Assembly: GCA_037903475.1 (NCBI GenBank)
Contig: JBAJFG010000019.1
Span: forward strand, 7,129,001 to 7,193,000
Direction: 5' to 3'
From: Ancylostoma caninum
Lineage: Eukaryota > Nematoda > Chromadorea > Rhabditida > Ancylostomatidae
Length of the DNA stretch: 64,000 nt
A model generated the notes under the pieces. The model was not told where the DNA came from. It saw only the letters and a list, made by a program, of their open reading frames with translations, and ran no database searches. This document shows, one piece after another, positions 61,100 to 64,000 of this stretch (position 1 is the first letter of the stretch; each line of letters begins with the position of its first letter). The translations under genes and the position numbers were made by a program.

Positions 61100-62270
61100 A
61101 TTGAGGAGTAGGTTTATGATCTCAGGATTTATTTATTAATTTATTTGTTATTTATCGGCACAATATGGAAGAAGAACAAAGTGGAAAGTCAAGGGAAGAA
61201 AGAAATCCGATAATAATTAGGATGACACGATGAAATCACATGAACCAGACCTTATTGCTTGTACCTGCACTGTTAACTCTCGTTGGTTTTAGTTAGATTT
61301 TTTAGTTCAACGTTTATTTTCTTTTCTACTAACATTCTTCACTGAACTGATTGAAATTAGAGGCGAAGACTTGACATTGTTTCCTTTGGTGCATATCATC
61401 ATGCAGTAAATAGATAAGTAAATAAAGATAACCGAGAGAAGAGCAGATTTAAAACAACTGGCTGGCATATACGCATACTATACATACGTATGTATGTGCG
61501 GGGGAGGGGAAGATATGCGCATGGTAGCAGAACCAATCTGTTTTCCAGATTTAACTGATTCTTCATTTATATATGAGAGAATAATCAGTTAAATCTGGAT
61601 AAATATCTAGAGTTTCTCGAGTATTAGTGTATTTATGATTTCATTGCTATTTGTGTCATCATTTTACTAGTTCCTGTGTTCATCCTTTTTTTTTCTTCTG
61701 AAGGTTAAGTTATTGGAGGACCCTTTTACTACCGTAATGCTGATGAAATACCAGTGGTTGTGGTTCTGCTCGGCACGATTTCCTCCTACAATTCCACAAC
61801 TACCGTAAAAACATGGATTTAGGTGGAGAGATGCAAAGATAGTGTGGTAAGATCCTAGGCACACAAGTCAAGCTCCGGTTCGCTGCATTTGTCCTTCGTG
61901 TATCACGGGACTCTTGAGAATTTTAATAGTAACGCCAGCCATTCTGTTGGCTCACCAATGGTACTATATATTTCGTGTTAGCTCGCTTTTTTTGATACCT
62001 AGGTGACCTCAAACAAACATTTTGCTCAGATCTAGGCTTTGCAGAGGCATAACCAGGCGAATAACCACGTTAGCAAATCAACGTTGGTTTGCATGGTCGG
62101 CGATAAGTGGGGCAGAGTCAAACAAGCTCATGTCAAATTCAGGACCTGAGCATAGGAAATCTGTCTTCTTTTCTTTGATACCATCGCGGCCAAGTAATCC
62201 TACTAACAAAAATTAATAAAACAGAATAATATTAAACAAAATTTGATTCACTATCTAAATAATACGTCTT
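61100..62270. other. Intergenic, no recognisable gene
   Basis: AT-rich with short TACATACGTATG runs near 61480. Short frames only. Confidence 0.4.
61545..61598. repeat. 16-bp-arm stem-loop
   Basis: CCAGATTTAACTGATT pairs exactly with AATCAGTTAAATCTGG around about 22 bases. It could be a small structured RNA or a foldback remnant. Confidence 0.65.
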
Positions 62271-62275
62271 AAATA

Positions 62276-63187
62276 CAGGGTGCGCCAAAATTACCTGCGC
62301 GTTAATTTTTTCTGTTTCAAATTGGGACGATTGAGCGAACCCGTGAGCTATTTTGTGAGTATGTTTGTTCAAGCCATTTCTACCGTAAACAGCAGCTGTT
62401 TTCGGAATTGGCCTCTTTTCGCGTCTGCACAGGCTTGGGACAACTTCCTACATACAGGATAAAAAATCTTGCTCCATTCGCAGTGGACCTCTGTCCCGTT
62501 CCTCATAACTTTTCCTATAATGGATTTCAGCCGGATCCGAATTTTCATAGGTGGTAGTTCAGGGCTAAGTCTCTACTATTAGAACCATGTAATTAATTGG
62601 ACCATCACTTGCTTGCCACGGCCTGAACAGACATTTTAACTGATGTGCCGATTTTGCTGATTTTCCCGGCCTAAAGCGTGTAATCCAGGAGCGGAATTAG
62701 TACTGGTGAGTGTTTTGGAATCTATGCTGGCCAACAAATCTGACAGCAAAATTTGGTCCTTGGGAAGTGATTGACTGCCAATTTACAGGGAGACATTAGT
62801 TCAAATGCGAGCTGATAATGAATTTTCCTAATTTTTGCCCAAATATGTTGCCATCGTTACTCCCTCTGCTGGCAATCTCACGGACTCCTATTCAAATATG
62901 ATAGAGAGTGGAGTGTGTTCTATTGAGTAAAAGGAATTAGACTTGTTGATTCGTCCTGAAAAAATCTAGAAAAATCTTGCGAAATAAAACCCGCGACCAA
63001 CGGGGTGCGAAATCAGTAGATTTCTTCATGTCTGTAAAGGAACAGAAATAAGTTATTTAGAAAACATGCTATTGTTTACAGTAGGAATAGCTAGTTTACA
63101 CAAAATTGTGAAATAGCTCGCGAATTGGTTTAACCGTTCCTGTTTGGGACCGAAAAATGTTCGCGCAGGTAATTTTGGCGCACCCTG
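62276..63187. mobile_element. TA-flanked TIR element, 912 bp, non-autonomous
   Basis: Perfect 26-bp terminal inverted repeats start CAGGGTGCGCCAAAATTACC (62276-62301) and close at 63162-63187. Both ends are bounded by TA (62274-62275 and 63188-63189), the target duplication of Tc1/mariner-class elements. The interior has only short frames and no transposase motif, so it is a deletion derivative or MITE. Confidence 0.85.
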
Positions 63188-63189
63188 TA

Positions 63190-64000
63190 CTAAAACACTT
63201 GAAGTAACCAAACCCAAAATCAGCCTAGTCCGTGGTTTTACCATCATCGAATATCTAATTGTGTGAAAACCGTACAAATAGTCAAATTTCTGGGCCAGTA
63301 GGGTTGATTTGATTCAGAGTGTTTGAACAATTTGCTAGTTACAGGGTCATTTACAAGCCCAAAGCAGCCCGCGGTGAAGAGACCAGGAATGCGATTTATC
63401 AAAAAGCTATATTGTAGGTTATGAAGATTTTTTAGAGGTTCTGCTAATAATATCACTTTTGTGCCTTTCAATTACGGCGACTATCATTAGCTTGCCTTGG
63501 TGAACTATTCGTAAATTCCACACCACAGTGACAGCGTCACTGTGGAGTGGAATTTACGAATAGTTTCGGGAATTTGAACCTTTCTTTCAGATCGCAGACG
63601 AGACTTTTTGTCGTATAGATTATCCTTCCATTGTGGAAAAATAGAAATAATCTCTTCCGTGACGTCCACATTGCCGGGCCGCTTGATAACCGCTCTTTGG
63701 TGAAAAACACTGGCAGGAAGTGAGACGTCATCAACAGGGCATCCTACGTAATAGAAGAGTCCGAAAGTGATGGATTGGGATCCACGCAGGCGTGGGTGTT
63801 CGTTCATTTTATGCCTTTCCAACCCGAAGTACAAGAACCCTGTACCGGAAACTGCAGAAAGAACTGGATCGTCCGATGGTACGCAGCGTAAAAACCCCTT
63901 CCACGGCGAACCCTAGCTACGGGGGGGGGGGGGCGAATAACTGCCTGCCTGTCACACAGAGCCAGTTGACGTTCGCACACACGCACACACGCGGCGCAGT
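63190..64000. other. Intergenic, no recognisable gene
   Basis: Contains the near-perfect palindrome at 63503 and a run of about 12 G near 63921, followed by a short ACACACGC repeat at 63975-63993. Confidence 0.4.
63503..63565. repeat. Near-perfect palindrome, 30-bp arms
   Basis: AACTATTCGTAAATTCCACA continuing CCACAGTGAC, loop AGC, then its complement with a single mismatch. The three-base loop suggests a recent foldback or MITE end-to-end junction. Confidence 0.85.

Overview
The window looks like nuclear DNA of a parasitic nematode, most likely a strongylid (hookworm-like) worm; the species call is an inference. Genes are split into many short exons (37-450 nt) with worm-type splice sites (pyrimidine run + CAG; GTAAGT, GTGAGT or GTTTG donors). 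In all three confident genes a splice acceptor lies directly at, or one base before, the ATG, as expected for spliced-leader trans-splicing. Long introns, few genes and many small foldback repeats fit hookworm genomes better than Caenorhabditis. No tRNA, rRNA, CRISPR array or prokaryotic operon was seen, and most long open frames are chance frames in repeats or introns.

Layout. (1) 482-3110, plus strand: a seven-exon gene for a small secreted Gly/Tyr/Gln-rich protein (165 aa) with a TATA box and poly(A) signal. (2) 3111-27057: about 24 kb with no convincing gene, holding a 9-bp-TSD foldback element (10628-10836), an hAT-like element (13321-14241), other foldback elements, a possible reverse-transcriptase relic and copies of a palindromic repeat family. 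(3) 27058-44617, plus strand: an NDNF (neuron-derived neurotrophic factor) orthologue of at least ten exons, reconstructed by matching splice phases; one N-terminal segment is unresolved. (4) 45614-51344, minus strand: a Hairy/E(spl)-class bHLH repressor, lin-22-like, four exons, 226 aa, tail-to-tail with NDNF and with poly(A) signals only a few bases apart. (5) 51345-64000: gene-poor 5' flank of the bHLH gene with several isolated GC-rich islands (possible enhancers), a 912-bp TA-flanked TIR element, and a 25-bp perfect inverted repeat enclosing a hammerhead-ribozyme-like core.

The strongest candidate for something undescribed is a dispersed family of near-palindromic units of about 105 bp, each arm built on a GATTACCC/GGGTAATC core. 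It recurs at about eight places, often as several units in a row. The NDNF and bHLH genes are both developmental and may share regulatory neighbourhood, but nothing in the sequence proves joint control.
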